A stretch of DNA of 64,000 bases from Ascidia mentula (taxonomy: Eukaryota; Chordata; Ascidiacea; Phlebobranchia; Ascidiidae). The stretch spans positions 8,306,001-8,370,000 of the forward strand of contig OX387201.1 of NCBI GenBank assembly GCA_947561715.1, in the 5' to 3' direction. Positions within the stretch are counted from its first letter, which is position 1, and every line of letters starts with the position of its first letter. The position numbers were made by a program, and so were the translations under genes. Shown in pieces: positions 62,707 to 64,000 of the stretch. The notes under the pieces are model-generated. The model did not search any database. It was not told the origin of the DNA and saw nothing but the letters and a program-made list of their open reading frames with translations.

Positions 62707-63034
62707 GATTGGATAATACAAGTGGCAGCTGAAAATTCAATCTTGTTTTTATAGTACACAATGTCACATTTGTACAGTAAAATTACACAAAACAATAGTG
62801 CAATTGATACATGGTTTTAAGCACAGAATGAATACACTCCAGTGGTTTCGACTTACACAATGCCCCATGATATACAAGCAAAACAAATCAAAGGCTGTTC
62901 TTGGCTAAGTTGCATAAATTCAGTGAAACTACACATAGGGCATAGCGAACTCAATTGACTTGCTAGATTGTTGTGAATGTGTTCCTGCTTTGGTCCAAGA
63001 AAGCAAAGCTACAAGCAGTGATTAGTGTGCAATC

Positions 63035-63423
63035 TCACATCATTTCCACATAATTGGCTGGGAACAGACCATAGGAGCCGTCTTTCTGCAGCACACCTCT
63101 CCACCAACCCTCGTCTATCTGTTCAATCTCCGTGATAATGTCATCAGGGTCAAAGGTCAACTCACCTTCCTCTTCTGTAACATTAAAAGACAATTTAGTA
63201 GTCAGCCACATAGAGTGCTCGAACTGATACAAGAGAACAACAGATACCTGCTTGATAGTCATACAGAGCTCGCGCGGAAAGACCTCCACCAGGTACATCA
63301 GTATAAGCTTGGAATAAAACATTTTGTTTAATTTATGATACAAGCAAACATTTTGCCAACCATAGTTTGGGAGACCACAATCTGTAAGTATTACATTATC
63401 TGATTGCCTGGTGTGGCTGTCAT

Positions 63424-63465
<42 letters not shown>

Positions 63466-63925
63466 AAATTCCGTTTCGACTGGTATTTGGCAGTTAAAAA
63501 AATCTTTATTCTGCAAATGAATACTTATACCATCATACTGGTTCCCATCTGCATAAGCTGGTTCAGACTGTTGAGCTGGCTCTGGTGCCGCTTCGTATGC
63601 ATTTTCCTCATAATCTTCTTGTGGTGGTGCCTTGTAATATGAGGATGGTTGAGTAGTTGGTTCCTCTGCTATTTCATATGCCTGTTCAGGCTGCTGAGTT
63701 GGTTCGGGTTGGTTGGTTGGTTCTGGTTGGTAGGTTGGTTCTGGTTGATAGGTTGGTTCTGGTTGATAGGTTGGTTCTGGTTGATAGGATGGTTCTGGTT
63801 GGTATGTGGTTGGTGGTGGCTGGTATGGTGGTTCTGGTTGGTATGTAGTTAGTGGTGGCTGGTCCTGTTTCACCTCTGGTTGTTCACTAATGCTGGATGT
63901 TCTTGAACCACTTGAGCTATATTTT
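63035..63925 (-). CDS. DBNL: Drebrin-like/cortactin-type SH3 protein, C-terminal part
   Basis: This is the 3' end of an actin-binding adaptor. The visible minus-strand exons, 5' to 3', are 63925-63531, 63307-63248 and 63174-63035; phases agree and the gene continues beyond the window. The product has a Ser-rich stretch, then a run of YQPEPT-type repeats, an acidic linker ([16 protein letters not shown]), and a terminal SH3 domain. The SH3 reads [46 protein letters not shown] and stops. ARALYDYQA and IDEGWWRG favour drebrin-like (Abp1/HIP-55), while DPDDIIT also fits cortactin. The N-terminal domain that would decide (ADF-H or cortactin repeats) is outside the window. SH3 domains of this class bind proline-rich partners such as dynamin or WASP-family regulators (family knowledge). 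Confidence 0.8.
63429..63458. repeat. TA dinucleotide microsatellite
   Basis: About 15 uninterrupted TA units lie in the intron before the penultimate visible SH3-gene exon. Copy number is likely to vary between individuals. Confidence 0.9.
63700..63850 (-). repeat. 18-bp coding tandem repeats (YQPEPT)
   Basis: Near-identical 18-bp units encode YQPEPT/S/N hexapeptides about eight times inside the SH3-protein exon. DNA-level identity between units suggests recent expansion by slippage or unequal exchange. The Pro-rich product could supply SH3-binding or flexible-spacer sequence. Confidence 0.85.
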
Positions 63926-64000
63926 CTGAAACATAAACATTGACCTTTATTTTCCTAAAAAATATCACAGATGAAATGGACAATCGCCAGTAGAAACCAC

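Larger units (their letters stand above)
61750..63034. other. Importin alpha 3' UTR and convergent spacer
   Basis: AATAAA at 61963-61968 probably ends importin alpha. Two similar GAATTCCCCCAAA blocks lie just beyond (61980 and 62042). The right-hand part is the long 3' UTR of the minus-strand SH3 gene, with a minus-strand AATAAA (TTTATT at 62701-62706). I see no coding exon. A plus-strand frame at 61560-61967 is UTR with no similarity. Confidence 0.55.

Noticed and set aside
1..64000. tRNA, rRNA, CRISPR or prokaryotic operon features
   Set aside because: No cloverleaf, rRNA block, spaced repeat array or Shine-Dalgarno-led gene cluster was seen. All genes are intron-containing and eukaryotic.

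Overview
This is a eukaryotic (animal) nuclear window. Coding sequence is broken into many short exons with GT-AG introns, and the introns and spacers are AT-rich. Gene content is metazoan (MEGF8, laminin beta, ATG13, TAF1C, importin alpha). Compact introns, invertebrate-like divergence and abundant small hAT-type elements suggest an invertebrate deuterostome, most likely a tunicate such as Ciona. The species assignment is inference. Exon models were built by hand from splice signals, reading-frame phase and remembered family homology.

Layout: 1-1428 spacer; 1429-23073 (+) MEGF8, 45 coding exons; 24191-36875 (+) laminin beta subunit; 38514-39765 (+) ABT1/ESF2 ribosome-biogenesis factor; 41327-45431 (+) an unrecognised ankyrin-repeat protein with a C2-like region; 45733-49826 (-) TAF1C, convergent with the ankyrin gene and divergent from the next; 51401-54590 (+) ATG13; 55551-61749 (+) importin alpha of the KPNA3/4 class; 63035-63925 (-) the 3' part of a drebrin-like/cortactin-type SH3 protein that runs off the right edge. 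The genes look like independent housekeeping and developmental loci, not an operon or a single pathway. MEGF8 and laminin beta are large extracellular proteins. ABT1 and TAF1C both serve rRNA production, but a shared location is not evidence of co-regulation.

The most notable items lie inside introns or as extra exons. (1) A complete type I hammerhead ribozyme motif sits on the sense strand of a MEGF8 intron (about 17105-17153), with the whole catalytic core and all three stems, plus an upstream segment able to compete for stem I. (2) A phase 1-1 exon in the laminin beta gene (32441-32827) would insert about 129 Thr/Ser/Pro-rich, mucin-like residues between two laminin EGF modules. (3) A 27-nt in-frame microexon candidate lies in the same gene. 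(4) Four intronic hAT-type elements have inverted termini and 8-bp target duplications, one carrying a decayed BED-finger transposase fragment. (5) The ankyrin plus C2-like protein has an architecture I do not recognise.
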